In this document: one piece after another, positions 8,355 through 16,779 of the stretch
How the letters are laid out: every line of letters starts with the position of its first letter
How positions within the stretch are numbered: the first letter of the stretch is position 1
Origin: Promethearchaeota archaeon
GTDB taxonomy: Archaea; Asgardarchaeota; Lokiarchaeia; Sigyniarchaeales; SOKP01
Length of the DNA: 36,368 nt
Reading direction: 5' to 3'
NCBI GenBank assembly: GCA_008080765.1
Contig: SHMU01000014.1
Span: forward strand, 1 to 36,368
Made by a program: the position numbers and the translations under genes
The notes under the pieces: generated by a model
What the model saw: only the letters and a program-made list of their open reading frames with translations
What the model was told of the DNA's origin: nothing
The model's database searches: none

Positions 8355-9674
8355 TTAGTTTCCTCCCGCGAGTGTGACGAAAGTCATATTGTTGTTGTAA
8401 TAGCCTAGTCCTTTTTTTCCGAAAATTTCGCCTCCTGCACCGATGATCATTCGGGGGACATCCTTTCCGATGGTATCCTCGATTTTTTTAATAATTTCAG
8501 GTATCATATCACCGTAGCTCATGGCTCGATTAAAGCAATCAAATCCCAGCAAGAATTTAGGATTAGAAATATTTTCGATAGCCTCTTTAATTGCTTTTTC
8601 CGTAGTTTTCTTCAATACATTAATGTTACTTCTAAAAATTTCAATCTCTTCGGGTATCTCATAATTGAAGGGAAAGGACGTAGTGACGAGATTTGATAAA
8701 TTAGGATTAGTAAGAAGCCCAGAGAGGTGTACTAGCTCTCCTTCCTCAGTTTCTTCTCTAAATCCTAATGAAACATAAGGATTTTGATATCCAAAGGGTC
8801 TTAATTGTTCAAGAGATTCCATCTTTATTCCCGCTGCGTCACAAAAACCTTCCAATGCGGGGTCTCCATTGACTTTAAGGAAAAAACCTCCGATTTTTTT
8901 AGTGGGTGTTAGTGTTTTTCCAGTAGATTCTGCTCCAGCGCCAAATCCAAATCCAAACTTCGATTCTCCTTCTGCAGAGAGAATGGCACCTACTACATTA
9001 TTGTCACCTACCTCATCATTGTAAAATTCAACAGAATCGTAATTTCGAACGTTTGTAACAACGTTTCCTGCGATTGGTAGATCAAAACTTTTGCTATACA
9101 AGCTCTCTAATAATTCTTGAGCACTTGTAAGACCTAATCCTTCTTCTTTAAAATCATCGAGTTGTTTTTTGAAAAATCTGGAAACTAAGCCGGACATTAA
9201 TGAAACAATTCGCATATTAAGCATTTCTTGCTTCTTAAAAACTTCAGGGGGGAATTTGTATCCATCTTGAAACATTATCATGATCCTGCTGTCTTTTGGA
9301 GGGAGGGACTGGCTTTTTTGGTAAATATCTTCTGCAATATTCTCGTAATCGAGCTTAGAATCGGGATAATTATAGGAAAAATCAATATTTATATCACCTC
9401 CTAGCAACATTAATCCTGCGCTTCGAAATGCATATCGATTATTTATTAATACACCATTGGCAGTACTCCCAATTATAGTAATGGCAGGACCTAATTCCTC
9501 TCGTACTCCTTTTAAGACTTGCCCATATTTATAGTTTACTCGCGCAAGCGAATCAACGGCCAGTATTGCCAATTTGGGTTTGGCATTCATTCCTCCTAAA
9601 GCTTCTTTTGCGATATGTCTTCCTGCATTATAACTCTCATCTTCTGTTGTTATTGAAACTGCTGCATCAATCAT
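8355..9674 (-). CDS. FIST domain sensor protein (FIST_N + FIST_C)
   Basis: FIST domains are ligand-sensing modules, proposed from context to bind amino acids or other small molecules. The 439-residue protein is nearly only FIST. The N-terminal half has PKLAILAVDSLARVNY, then TIIGSTANGVLINNRYAFRS, matching the family's G-x-S/T-x-x-G turn. The C-terminal half has LLGFDCFNRAMSYG and PRMIIGAGGEIFGKKGLGYY, the FIST_C ending. There is no transmembrane segment or kinase domain, so it is a soluble stand-alone sensor. It lies between the gelsolin-like gene (60 bases upstream) and luxE (123 bases downstream), with a TATA-like box of its own. Context suggests coupling of a small-molecule signal to the neighbouring Roadblock or acyl-reductase proteins, which is inference. 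Confidence 0.88.
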   Translation of the reverse strand: MIDAAVSITTEDESYNAGRHIAKEALGGMNAKPKLAILAVDSLARVNYKYGQVLKGVREELGPAITIIGSTANGVLINNRYAFRSAGLMLLGGDINIDFSYNYPDSKLDYENIAEDIYQKSQSLPPKDSRIMIMFQDGYKFPPEVFKKQEMLNMRIVSLMSGLVSRFFKKQLDDFKEEGLGLTSAQELLESLYSKSFDLPIAGNVVTNVRNYDSVEFYNDEVGDNNVVGAILSAEGESKFGFGFGAGAESTGKTLTPTKKIGGFFLKVNGDPALEGFCDAAGIKMESLEQLRPFGYQNPYVSLGFREETEEGELVHLSGLLTNPNLSNLVTTSFPFNYEIPEEIEIFRSNINVLKKTTEKAIKEAIENISNPKFLLGFDCFNRAMSYGDMIPEIIKKIEDTIGKDVPRMIIGAGGEIFGKKGLGYYNNNMTFVTLAGGN

Positions 9675-9713
9675 TTTTAATTTTTTAGTTCTAATTTATT
9701 CTCTTTTTAATTA

Positions 9714-9724
9714 GAAATATATAG
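9714..9724 (-). promoter_or_regulatory. TATA-like box upstream of the FIST gene
   Basis: The minus strand carries TCTATATATTT about 40-50 bases before the FIST start codon, just before the 3' end of the gelsolin-like coding region. It suggests internal initiation, so FIST need not depend only on the Roadblock promoter. Confidence 0.35.
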
Positions 9725-9734
9725 AAAGTAATTC

Positions 9735-10280
9735 TTAGAAATTTTTAATAAAATCATCTATTTTATCTTTCAATTCACTTAGATGCATAGAAATGTCTAA
9801 TAAGAACGATTTAAATTGTTCTTTAAGCTCATTATCCTCTTGAACCATTATTTCGGGAGTCATTGCGGGTTCTTGAGAAGGTAGTCCCGGTTCTAAACCA
9901 GATTTAGTTTCAGTTTCAGCTTCAACAACATGTTCTGGTATAAATTTAGGTGCCTCCTCTTCAAATGTCTCTTCAGTAGCTTCAAGCAATTGCGCTTCAG
10001 ATAAATTTGGAAATTGTTCCGGTTCCGCTCCACTTTCGACCACTTCTATAGATGCTCCATAGAGTTTTTTTCGCGATTTAATTTTAGTAGCACTTACACC
10101 CGCATGATAACGGTCGATCATACTTGAATTAGAGCCGCTCCATATCCAAATTTTCGGTCGCTTGGCATGAGTGTCCAGTATAATATATATTTTTTCTTCA
10201 TTTAGATCGGTATTATCTACTGGTATAATATCTTTCCCACTCACCGTATAGATCATTAAACTCATTTCTTCTCTTTTCAC
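9735..10280 (-). CDS. Single gelsolin-like domain protein with acidic linker and C-terminal helix
   Basis: Residues about 8-92 match a gelsolin/villin repeat: KIYIILD (compare CYILD), KIWIWSGSNSS (compare KIYVWKG), a helix with conserved alanines, and IEVVESGAEPEQF (compare VEVVNDGAESAAF of gelsolin domain 1). Gelsolin repeats bind actin, often with calcium, and Asgard gelsolins are known to act on actin filaments. About 95-150 is an acidic Glu/Pro-rich linker, and about 150-181 a predicted amphipathic helix (FLLDISMHLSELKDKIDDFI). The gene starts four bases after the long Roadblock gene's stop, so the two are almost surely co-transcribed and probably translated in step. One repeat alone could bind but is unlikely to sever filaments. 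Actin binding is inferred from the family. Confidence 0.75.
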   Translation of the reverse strand: MKREEMSLMIYTVSGKDIIPVDNTDLNEEKIYIILDTHAKRPKIWIWSGSNSSMIDRYHAGVSATKIKSRKKLYGASIEVVESGAEPEQFPNLSEAQLLEATEETFEEEAPKFIPEHVVEAETETKSGLEPGLPSQEPAMTPEIMVQEDNELKEQFKSFLLDISMHLSELKDKIDDFIKNF

Positions 10281-10284
10281 CTTT

Positions 10285-11268
10285 TTATAATTTTATTATT
10301 CGACTTGCCCAATTATTAATTCTATTTTTAAATTCTTTTATTTCTGCAATTCCAAGTTCTCGATTAATTTTACTTAGTTCTTGTTCGGCTTTAGAGATAT
10401 CAAAGAGAGCTAAAGAGGTTCCTATATTTAATAAGATACCATCTTTTAGCTGTTCTAATAAGCCTCCTAATTCATTTCCGGTCAATTGTTCGAGGAGAGA
10501 TTTTAATTCATTAAAAATGGTTTTTAGTGTATGATATCTTTGTTCTATATCTTTAGTTTCTAATGATTTTATCCTATCCTCTATTGATTCTTCAGAAACT
10601 TCTGGCGTGACAGCCTCTACTTCGGTGGATGGTTCTATAGACGCCTCTACTGGGCTTATTTCTGTAGCTTTTGGCATAGTCTCGATATCTTCAGCTTGTT
10701 CCACTTGTACGGGTTCAAGCTCGACAGAAGGTAATGGCTCCTCCTCTATAGGCTCCACTGTCACTATTTCTTTAGCCACAAGAGGTTCTGATACTGCTGG
10801 TTGTTCTGCTCCTACAACCGTAGGTGCAATACCCTCTTTTTCTCCCAGAAATCCAAAATCTTTCCCGGGTAACTTTAGAATATCATCTCCAATTTCGGCA
10901 ATTTTTTCTCGAGCTCTTTTTAAGATGTCAATCATTGCCAGTCTTACATATGAAAGATTCATCTCATCCGATCCGAGTGCGAGTAATAATAGATGAGGAG
11001 GAATATCGTAGAGTAATACATATCCTTTATCTCCCTCTATCATCAATTCATTAAGATCTCCATGATTTATTCCGTTTGAAAATTGCCTAAAAGTATCGCG
11101 TAAAACGCCGATTTCCCACAGAATCTCGTCAGGAACTCGAAAAGGAATAGTGCTTTCAATAATGATATCATCTTTAGCATTGATGAAAAAACAACCATTA
11201 AGGTCTGTTACCTTCTCTATCTCTTGAAGAAACTCGATGAGATTATAGTCATGAATCATTTCCGTCAT
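10285..11268 (-). CDS. Roadblock/LC7 domain protein with acidic linker and helical C-terminus
   Basis: The 327-residue protein begins with a Roadblock/LC7 fold (about 1-125): helix LIEFLQEIEKVTD, strands GCFFINAKDDIII and KGYVLLYDIPPHLLLLALG, and a closing helix LSYVRLAMIDILKRAREKIAEI. About 145-230 is a disordered Glu/Pro/Val-rich linker. About 230-327 is helical (LKTIFNELKSLLEQL, ISKAEQELSKINREL). Roadblock proteins bind small Ras-like GTPases as regulators or scaffolds. It lies one base after the short Roadblock gene and four bases before the gelsolin-like gene. Its three-part design mirrors that of the gelsolin-like neighbour: small domain, acidic linker, C-terminal helix. The two could meet through their tails, which is inference. 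Confidence 0.78.
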   Translation of the reverse strand: MTEMIHDYNLIEFLQEIEKVTDLNGCFFINAKDDIIIESTIPFRVPDEILWEIGVLRDTFRQFSNGINHGDLNELMIEGDKGYVLLYDIPPHLLLLALGSDEMNLSYVRLAMIDILKRAREKIAEIGDDILKLPGKDFGFLGEKEGIAPTVVGAEQPAVSEPLVAKEIVTVEPIEEEPLPSVELEPVQVEQAEDIETMPKATEISPVEASIEPSTEVEAVTPEVSEESIEDRIKSLETKDIEQRYHTLKTIFNELKSLLEQLTGNELGGLLEQLKDGILLNIGTSLALFDISKAEQELSKINRELGIAEIKEFKNRINNWASRIIKL

Positions 11269-11269
11269 C

Positions 11270-11680
11270 TTATATATCTGACACCCCCAATGTAAATCCT
11301 TCCAGTAGTTTTTCTAATTCTATGGCGAGATTTGCCATTCCAAAAGCTATCCTGAAGAGGTCTGCTTCCTTGTCGATGATTGTACTTAAAATGGCGGTTG
11401 GTCCCGCATCTTGGATTACGACACGTCCATGGACGCTATTTATGTATAATCGTTGTAAATTACCTTTTCTCAATTGTTCACAGAGATATCTGAAAGTAAG
11501 TTTCACTGCTGCAGAGATTGCCCCAACCAAGATGGGATCAATTTCCCCACCTTCCCACGTGTTGACAATCGGTACCCCTCCGGGGTATTCAATAAGAATC
11601 TGCCCTTGTACATCATCTTGGGAATCTGTAAATTCCCGCATTAAAGATTTTATGTTTTCTAATTGTTCTTCATTTGACAT
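11270..11680 (-). CDS. Roadblock/LC7 domain protein
   Basis: The 136-residue protein is one Roadblock/LC7 domain: a helix NIKSLMREFTD, strands QGQILIEYPGGVPIV, helix ILVGAISAAVKLTFRYLCEQL, strands LQRLYINSVHGRVVIQDAG and TAILSTIIDKEADLFRIAFGM, and a closing helix. Domains of this kind dimerise and bind small GTPases. It is the first gene of a tight three-gene unit, with the next start one base after its stop. A TATA-like element lies about 30 bases upstream. No GTPase gene is in the window, so the partner must be encoded elsewhere. Confidence 0.82.
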   Translation of the reverse strand: MSNEEQLENIKSLMREFTDSQDDVQGQILIEYPGGVPIVNTWEGGEIDPILVGAISAAVKLTFRYLCEQLRKGNLQRLYINSVHGRVVIQDAGPTAILSTIIDKEADLFRIAFGMANLAIELEKLLEGFTLGVSDI

Positions 11681-11707
11681 ATAATCAGTCTTCTAATGTT
11701 ACTAATT

Positions 11708-11717
11708 TTTTATAATT
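11708..11717 (-). promoter_or_regulatory. TATA-like box of the Roadblock-Roadblock-gelsolin operon
   Basis: The minus strand reads AATTATAAAA 28-37 bases before the first Roadblock ATG, which fits a leaderless or very short-leader archaeal transcript. The 239-base region up to the divergent FGGY kinase gene is strongly AT-rich, and presumably also holds the kinase promoter. Confidence 0.45.
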
Positions 11718-11919
11718 AAATTATATTCTAAACCTTTATAATTATTTATAATTTTGATGGTTATTATTTAATGGGAATGGAATACTAAATGTATAAAACC
11801 GAGAATAGCCGCAAATTGGTTTATCAATCAAATTCATTAATAATGAATTTTTTTAGTATTTATTACATAGATCGAATTATTTTAATTAGAGAGAAGTAAA
11901 TTAGAGAGTGTGGTAATGG

Positions 11920-13446
11920 ATGTTTGTAGCGGCACTAGACTTAGGAACGACGGGTTGTAGAACATTTATTTTTGATATTGCGGGGACAATATTGGCATGG
12001 GATTATGAGGAATGGAAGAGTTATTATCCAAAACCTTCTTATGTGGAGCAAAATGCAGAGGTATGGTGGGATGCTATAAAACGAACCATTGATTCTGCTA
12101 TCAAAAAGAGTGGAGTGGATATTGCCGAAATTGTAAGTCTTTCAATTACGAATCAGCGTGAAACTATTGTTCCTGTGGACAAGGAGGGAACTCCCTTGCA
12201 TAATGCGTTGGTATGGCAAGATAGACGCACTACAGAGCAAGTAGACTTTATTAAAGAAAGGGTAGGAGTGGATAAAATATATAAAACAACGGGACTTACC
12301 ATTGATCCCTATTTTTCTGCCACCAAAATACTCTGGTTTAAAGATAATAAACCCGAAATCTACGATAAAACGCATAAATTTCTGTTAGTATCTGATTATA
12401 TCATAAATAAACTTACGGGAAAGTTTTATACTGATTTTAGCAATGTAAGCAGAACAATGCTCTTTGACATTAATAATTTAAGATATTCCGAAGATATCGC
12501 CTCTGAATTAGAAATCGACCTAGATAAGATGCCCGAACCCGTAGAAAGCGGTGTTGATATTGGAGAAATAGTAACAGATGAAACATCATTTGATAGAAAG
12601 ACATTGGTAATTACGGGAGCTGGAGATCAACAGTCCGCAGCGTTAGGAGTAGGCATTAATAAGCCCGGGGATATCAAATGCACCACAGGCACGGGCAGTT
12701 TTATATTGGCATATTTAAAAGAACCTAAATTAGATCCCCAAAAGCGAGTATTGTGTAGTTGTCATGCAATTCCTGGGGCATGGGTTCAAGAGGCCAGTGT
12801 ATTTACAACTGGAGCCGTACTGCGCTGGTTCCGAGATCAAGTAGGGTATATAGAGTGTAAACAAGCAGAGCAAGAAGGTGTCGATCCTTATGATTTCATG
12901 ACGGAATTAGCCAAAGAGTCTCCACCCGGCGCAAATGGTATATTGATGATCCCTCATCTTGTAGGTGCGGGAGCTCCTCATTGGAACCCTTATTCTAAAG
13001 GTCTTATATTTGGTCTCTCTTTAGGTCACGAACGGAAAGACTTGTACAGAGCAATCCTTGAAGGTGTAGTGTTCGAAATAAAGAAGAATATTGAAGTGTT
13101 CAAAATGATTGGAATAGAGCCTCAGCAATTACGGTTGACGGGGGGTGGTTCTCGCTCTGATTTATGGAACCAAATTATGGCAGATATCCTCAATATTGTC
13201 TGTGTAAGAAATGTTGTCGAAGAGGCAACCTCATTAGGAGCTGCAATACTCGCTGCCTCTGGTGCGGGAATCTTTCCCGATATTTCCGAAGCTGCGGATA
13301 ATCTATGCAAAGTTGAGAAAAAATTCATTCCCGATGAGAACAGAAATACCTTTTATAATAAACTGTATACCTTTTCATATGATCTCTATAATATAATTAA
13401 TAATGCTAAATATTATAGGAGATTTGATAATATTTTCAATACCTAA
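11920..13446 (+). CDS. glpK: FGGY-family kinase, probably glycerol kinase
   Basis: The 508-residue product has the FGGY kinase layout: the phosphate-binding LDLGTTGCRTFIFD at the start, and GAGDQQSAALG plus TGTGSF in the middle. The ATP-side LTGGGSRSDLWNQIMAD follows. The substrate residues typical of glycerol kinase are present: TNQRET (about 77-82) and WQDRR (about 99-103). The aspartate of GDQQ is also kept. Glycerol kinase makes glycerol 3-phosphate from glycerol and ATP. Some regions (TGAGDQQ, HLVGAGAPHW) drift towards other FGGY kinases, so another small polyol is possible. It is divergent from the Roadblock operon. A TATA-like TATTTATTA lies about 55-65 bases upstream. The flavodoxin follows 52 bases downstream, with no obvious link. 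Confidence 0.8.
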   Translation: MFVAALDLGTTGCRTFIFDIAGTILAWDYEEWKSYYPKPSYVEQNAEVWWDAIKRTIDSAIKKSGVDIAEIVSLSITNQRETIVPVDKEGTPLHNALVWQDRRTTEQVDFIKERVGVDKIYKTTGLTIDPYFSATKILWFKDNKPEIYDKTHKFLLVSDYIINKLTGKFYTDFSNVSRTMLFDINNLRYSEDIASELEIDLDKMPEPVESGVDIGEIVTDETSFDRKTLVITGAGDQQSAALGVGINKPGDIKCTTGTGSFILAYLKEPKLDPQKRVLCSCHAIPGAWVQEASVFTTGAVLRWFRDQVGYIECKQAEQEGVDPYDFMTELAKESPPGANGILMIPHLVGAGAPHWNPYSKGLIFGLSLGHERKDLYRAILEGVVFEIKKNIEVFKMIGIEPQQLRLTGGGSRSDLWNQIMADILNIVCVRNVVEEATSLGAAILAASGAGIFPDISEAADNLCKVEKKFIPDENRNTFYNKLYTFSYDLYNIINNAKYYRRFDNIFNT

Positions 13447-13498
13447 TTTCGACACATACAAAGAATTAGAAGATTGCTTAAAAAGAGAAGGAAAAGCT

Positions 13499-14005
13499 AT
13501 GAAAATTTTAATAACCTATTTTTCACAAACAGGAAACACTGAAAGAGTAGCGAAAAGCTTTAAGGAAGCATTAGCAGAACACGAGGTTGATATCAATCCC
13601 ATCGCCCAACAAAAACCGGATGAATTATCCGATTATGATTTTTTAATACTGGGCTCCGGGATTTATGCGGGGAAAATTCATAAATCAGTAGAAAATTTAA
13701 TTAAAAAAGCGGAAAGACTACCTCCGAAAGTTGCGCTATTTAACACACATTCCAGTATAAGTGCCTATCAACACGGATTTAAAAGAGTCAAGCAAAGATT
13801 AGAAGTGTTAGGAGCAGAACTTATTGGAGAATGGGATTGCCGTGGGGAAAACATTGGAGTTCCCGAGCAAATTATTGAACAACGATTAGCTAATTTACCT
13901 CCTGATGAACGAAAAAAAGCGGAAGAGGATATAGAGGAACTTAAAGGTCGTCCCAATGCAGAAGATTTAGAAAATGCTAAAACATTTGCCAAATCATTGC
14001 TTTAA
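13499..14005 (+). CDS. Flavodoxin
   Basis: The protein begins MKILITYFSQTGNTERVA, the flavodoxin phosphate-binding loop for FMN, and continues with DFLILGSGIYAGKIHKSVENLI, the second flavin loop. Flavodoxins are soluble one- or two-electron carriers; this 168-residue form is of the usual size. The ORF track starts at 13403, but that adds residues overlapping the upstream kinase and unlike any flavodoxin. The ATG at 13499, after a purine-rich AGAGAAGG, is the better start. The C-terminus is charged (NLPPDERKKAEEDIEELKGR). The redox partner cannot be named. Confidence 0.85.
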   Translation: MKILITYFSQTGNTERVAKSFKEALAEHEVDINPIAQQKPDELSDYDFLILGSGIYAGKIHKSVENLIKKAERLPPKVALFNTHSSISAYQHGFKRVKQRLEVLGAELIGEWDCRGENIGVPEQIIEQRLANLPPDERKKAEEDIEELKGRPNAEDLENAKTFAKSLL

Positions 14006-14153
14006 TAAAAATCGTTGTATTTATTCAATACCTTCTTTTAACTATGTTTCAATTTTTTTAGAATAATCAATTTTTAGCCCCATACGAAAGTATTAAAACT
14101 TAAATCTACATTATTAAAATAAGTAGATTTAATTAATATGTTGTGAAACACTC

Positions 14154-14744
14154 ATGGAAGAAGAATTTTTAACTCAGTATAATAAAAAACAAGAAAAACT
14201 TGGCACATTAATATATCTTGCATTAGTTGCAGGATGGTTTGTAACGATATTAGGCAGCGTATGGACTCTTGTAAATATCTTTAATCCTGGACAAGGTGTA
14301 CAAAATTTCTTTTCTAAGAATATCGGTTACCTACTCGCGGGGATTTTTGGATTCTTATTTTTTGTGTTCTTCCTATTAGTATTTTTTGTTGGCTTTTACC
14401 GACGCGGTAGGAAAAGAATCTTAAAGATTTTATATACAAAAAAAGAGCTTTCTGCGCAATACAGAGATCGCTTGGGCATTAAAATTGTTGCAGGGGGGTT
14501 TATTATCAGTATATTAGGACTTGTCATTACGATTATTATCGCGATGATTTTAAGTGCTTCCTCAGGTTCCGAAGACAGCGTTCTTATGGCATTAATTTCT
14601 ATCATTACATTATCAACGGGAACCTTGATTCTCACAATCGGGATTTCAATTTTTTTGGTAATCGGTCTCATCCTCTTTCTGACATATACAATCAGGAATG
14701 GATTTTATTTTATCGCAAAGATAATTTACAAAATGAGCGAGTAA
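14154..14744 (+). CDS. Hypothetical membrane protein, four transmembrane segments
   Basis: The 196-residue protein has four clear hydrophobic stretches: about 17-42, 57-83, 106-132 and 142-180 (the last long enough for a re-entrant turn). A basic loop FYRRGRKRILKILYTKKEL follows the second. There is no signal peptide, metal site or enzymatic motif. It is probably monocistronic. I do not recognise the family. Confidence 0.65.
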   Translation: MEEEFLTQYNKKQEKLGTLIYLALVAGWFVTILGSVWTLVNIFNPGQGVQNFFSKNIGYLLAGIFGFLFFVFFLLVFFVGFYRRGRKRILKILYTKKELSAQYRDRLGIKIVAGGFIISILGLVITIIIAMILSASSGSEDSVLMALISIITLSTGTLILTIGISIFLVIGLILFLTYTIRNGFYFIAKIIYKMSE

Positions 14745-14871
14745 TCTCACTTTTTCTCTTTTTCTTCTCTTCTCTTGAAGCTTAATTTAGAAAATCGGAA
14801 GGGTATGTCTATTTATATTGAGTGTTACATATCAATATCTAACATTATAATTCATCAAAGAGAATGTAGCG

Positions 14872-16395
14872 ATGTCAATCAAAGTTGGAACAGTGTTTAG
14901 TTATCAAGATCTTCCTGATGTGTCGAATTATCCGTTTATTATTAATAAACAACAAAATAAGCAAATTTTTGTACGTAAAGGGTTATTTGTATTTACAGAA
15001 TCTAAGGAAGGCTTTCTCATTGGAATAGTAGAACGCATCTTACTTCTTAATGAATATTTTTCAGATGGGCTTACAATCAAAGCATATGATGAGAATACCA
15101 ATCTCAATATAATAAAGGGACTATTTCCAAGTGATGATTTTGAATTCGCGATTGCCATCGTAAAATGTCTGGGAATTATTAAGTTCAATGAGGATAATAC
15201 AGAACAAGTGGAAGCTATAAGCAGAATGACCTATCCTGCCAATCCAGGAAGCTCGGTTTATCTTGTAGATGAATCTATCTTAAACCAATTCATAGGATTT
15301 GATACTGAACAAGGATTACTATTAGGAAATGTAAAAGTAACCGAGTTTAAAGCTCTTGTTAATATGGATCGATTGCTCAACAAACATCTTGCAATCTTAT
15401 CTATATCAGGTGGAGGTAAAAGCTATCTCACTTCCGTATTAATTGAAGAGCTTCTTGCGCGGGAAACGGGTACTCCGGTTGTCGTCTTAATTGATGTCCA
15501 TGGTGAATATTTATATCTACAAAACATTTCACAGCTCAAAGAGAAAATCCAAGTATATGATACCACTTATTTTCAAATTTCCACCTCAAAACTCTCCCCT
15601 TGGTCTTTTAAGAAATATGAGCAGCAAATATCTCCTGTACAGATAAGAGAATTATCAAAATATGTACAAGAATTAAAAAATAAAGAAGAAACAAATGGCA
15701 AATATAGTATTTCAGACTTAATTTCACATATTGAAGAAGATCCCGATACTAATAAAAGCACTAAACAAGCGCTAGTTGGTTGGCTCACGGAATTAGATCG
15801 GCTTCATCTCTTCGGAGCTACTGAAAATCCCAATATCAAGAATGCCATCAACGAGGGTAGAATGCTAATATTCTCTTTGGAGAAAGAAATTAATATTAAA
15901 AAAAAACAAATCATCGTCGATTATCTTTGTAATCGATTGTTTTATTTGCGAAGGATGGATAGTATCCCTCCGTTTTTTTTGATTGTCGAAGAGGCTCATC
16001 AATTCTGTCCCGAGGCAGCGCAATCGAAAGCTATTTCAAAATCAATTATTGAGACCATTTCGAGAGAAGGCAGAAAATTTATGGCATGCCTCTGTTTAAT
16101 CAGCCAACGACCTAAAAAATTAAGCACGACTGCGTTGTCTCAAATGAACTCTAAGATGATCTTAAATATAAAAAATCCTTATGATCTCAAACACCTTATG
16201 GACAGTTCAGAATCAATTACCAAAAGATATGCCGATATGATTTCCACTCTAGGTGTTGGAGAAATGTTATTAATGGGTAATGCTATTAACTACCCTGTGT
16301 TTATCGATGTACGAAAGAGAAAGTTCCAATCGAAATCTGAAGATGTAAGCCTTACCGATGTGTGCCTAAGTTGGCAAAAAAAGGAATCAGAGTGA
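14872..16395 (+). CDS. herA: HerA-type bipolar helicase/translocase ATPase
   Basis: HerA-like ATPases are hexameric FtsK-like DNA translocases that usually work with the nuclease NurA in end resection. This 507-residue protein has the N-terminal HAS-barrel-like beta region (about 1-130) and a Walker A SISGGGKS at about 177-184. It also has VVLIDVHGEYL, a Walker B FFLIVEEAH, and SREGRKFMACLCLISQRPKKL with the sensor residues. The Walker A lacks the usual second residue pattern (ATGSGKS) but keeps GKS. No NurA gene is adjacent, unlike many archaeal herA loci. The 3' end overlaps a convergent winged-helix gene by nine bases. Confidence 0.85.
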   Translation: MSIKVGTVFSYQDLPDVSNYPFIINKQQNKQIFVRKGLFVFTESKEGFLIGIVERILLLNEYFSDGLTIKAYDENTNLNIIKGLFPSDDFEFAIAIVKCLGIIKFNEDNTEQVEAISRMTYPANPGSSVYLVDESILNQFIGFDTEQGLLLGNVKVTEFKALVNMDRLLNKHLAILSISGGGKSYLTSVLIEELLARETGTPVVVLIDVHGEYLYLQNISQLKEKIQVYDTTYFQISTSKLSPWSFKKYEQQISPVQIRELSKYVQELKNKEETNGKYSISDLISHIEEDPDTNKSTKQALVGWLTELDRLHLFGATENPNIKNAINEGRMLIFSLEKEINIKKKQIIVDYLCNRLFYLRRMDSIPPFFLIVEEAHQFCPEAAQSKAISKSIIETISREGRKFMACLCLISQRPKKLSTTALSQMNSKMILNIKNPYDLKHLMDSSESITKRYADMISTLGVGEMLLMGNAINYPVFIDVRKRKFQSKSEDVSLTDVCLSWQKKESE

Positions 16396-16659
16396 TTCTT
16401 CCACAATTTTTTTTTTTATAGTCTTCGTATCCTTGTTTAGAATTATTCTTTTTTTATTTTTACTGATTCGAAAGACTTTAATGATGTTAGCAGATTCCAT
16501 CTTCATAAAGATTTCCTGCAAATAAAATTGATTAATATACTTATAGTCTTTCTTTAAGAGTTCCTCAATCCTTCTATCGAGAGCCTCTCCCTTCGAATCG
16601 ATTAATATATCAATTATAGCGTTGATAATGGGGTTTATGTTCCAGTATTTTGTTTTCAT
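16387..16659 (-). CDS. Small winged-helix-like protein
   Basis: The 90-residue basic protein has a helix pair NPIINAIIDILIDSK and ALDRRIEELLKK, then YLQEIFMKMESANIIKVFRI and a strand RIILNK. That order of helices followed by a hairpin is consistent with a winged helix-turn-helix. Its coding end overlaps the last nine bases of herA on the other strand. The poly-lysine C-terminal region lies opposite an 11-T tract. It could be a DNA-binding regulator, but the target is unknown. Confidence 0.5.
   Translation of the reverse strand: MKTKYWNINPIINAIIDILIDSKGEALDRRIEELLKKDYKYINQFYLQEIFMKMESANIIKVFRISKNKKRIILNKDTKTIKKKIVEESL
16407..16417 (+). terminator. T-rich terminator of herA
   Basis: A run of 11 thymines starts 12 bases after the herA stop codon on the plus strand. 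Archaeal RNA polymerase terminates at such oligo-T tracts. The tract lies inside the coding region of the convergent winged-helix gene, where it encodes lysines. Confidence 0.45.
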
Positions 16660-16779
16660 TTACCTCACTTGAATAAATTCAGTTAAATTTGATATTCTAA
16701 TTAACTTATAGTTTATAGTAAAATTAATTTTATGGTTTTAAAATAAATTCTAATAGGATGAATAAAATCGAAGGAAAAT

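Noticed and set aside
10607-11054. Plus-strand ORFs rich in Ser/Thr at 10607 and 10824
   Set aside because: They are the antisense of the Glu/Pro/Val-rich linker of the long Roadblock gene, which yields Ser/Thr-rich translations by chance.
13403-13498. Extended flavodoxin start at 13403
   Set aside because: The extra residues overlap the kinase gene and do not match flavodoxins; the ATG at 13499 begins exactly at the conserved first strand.
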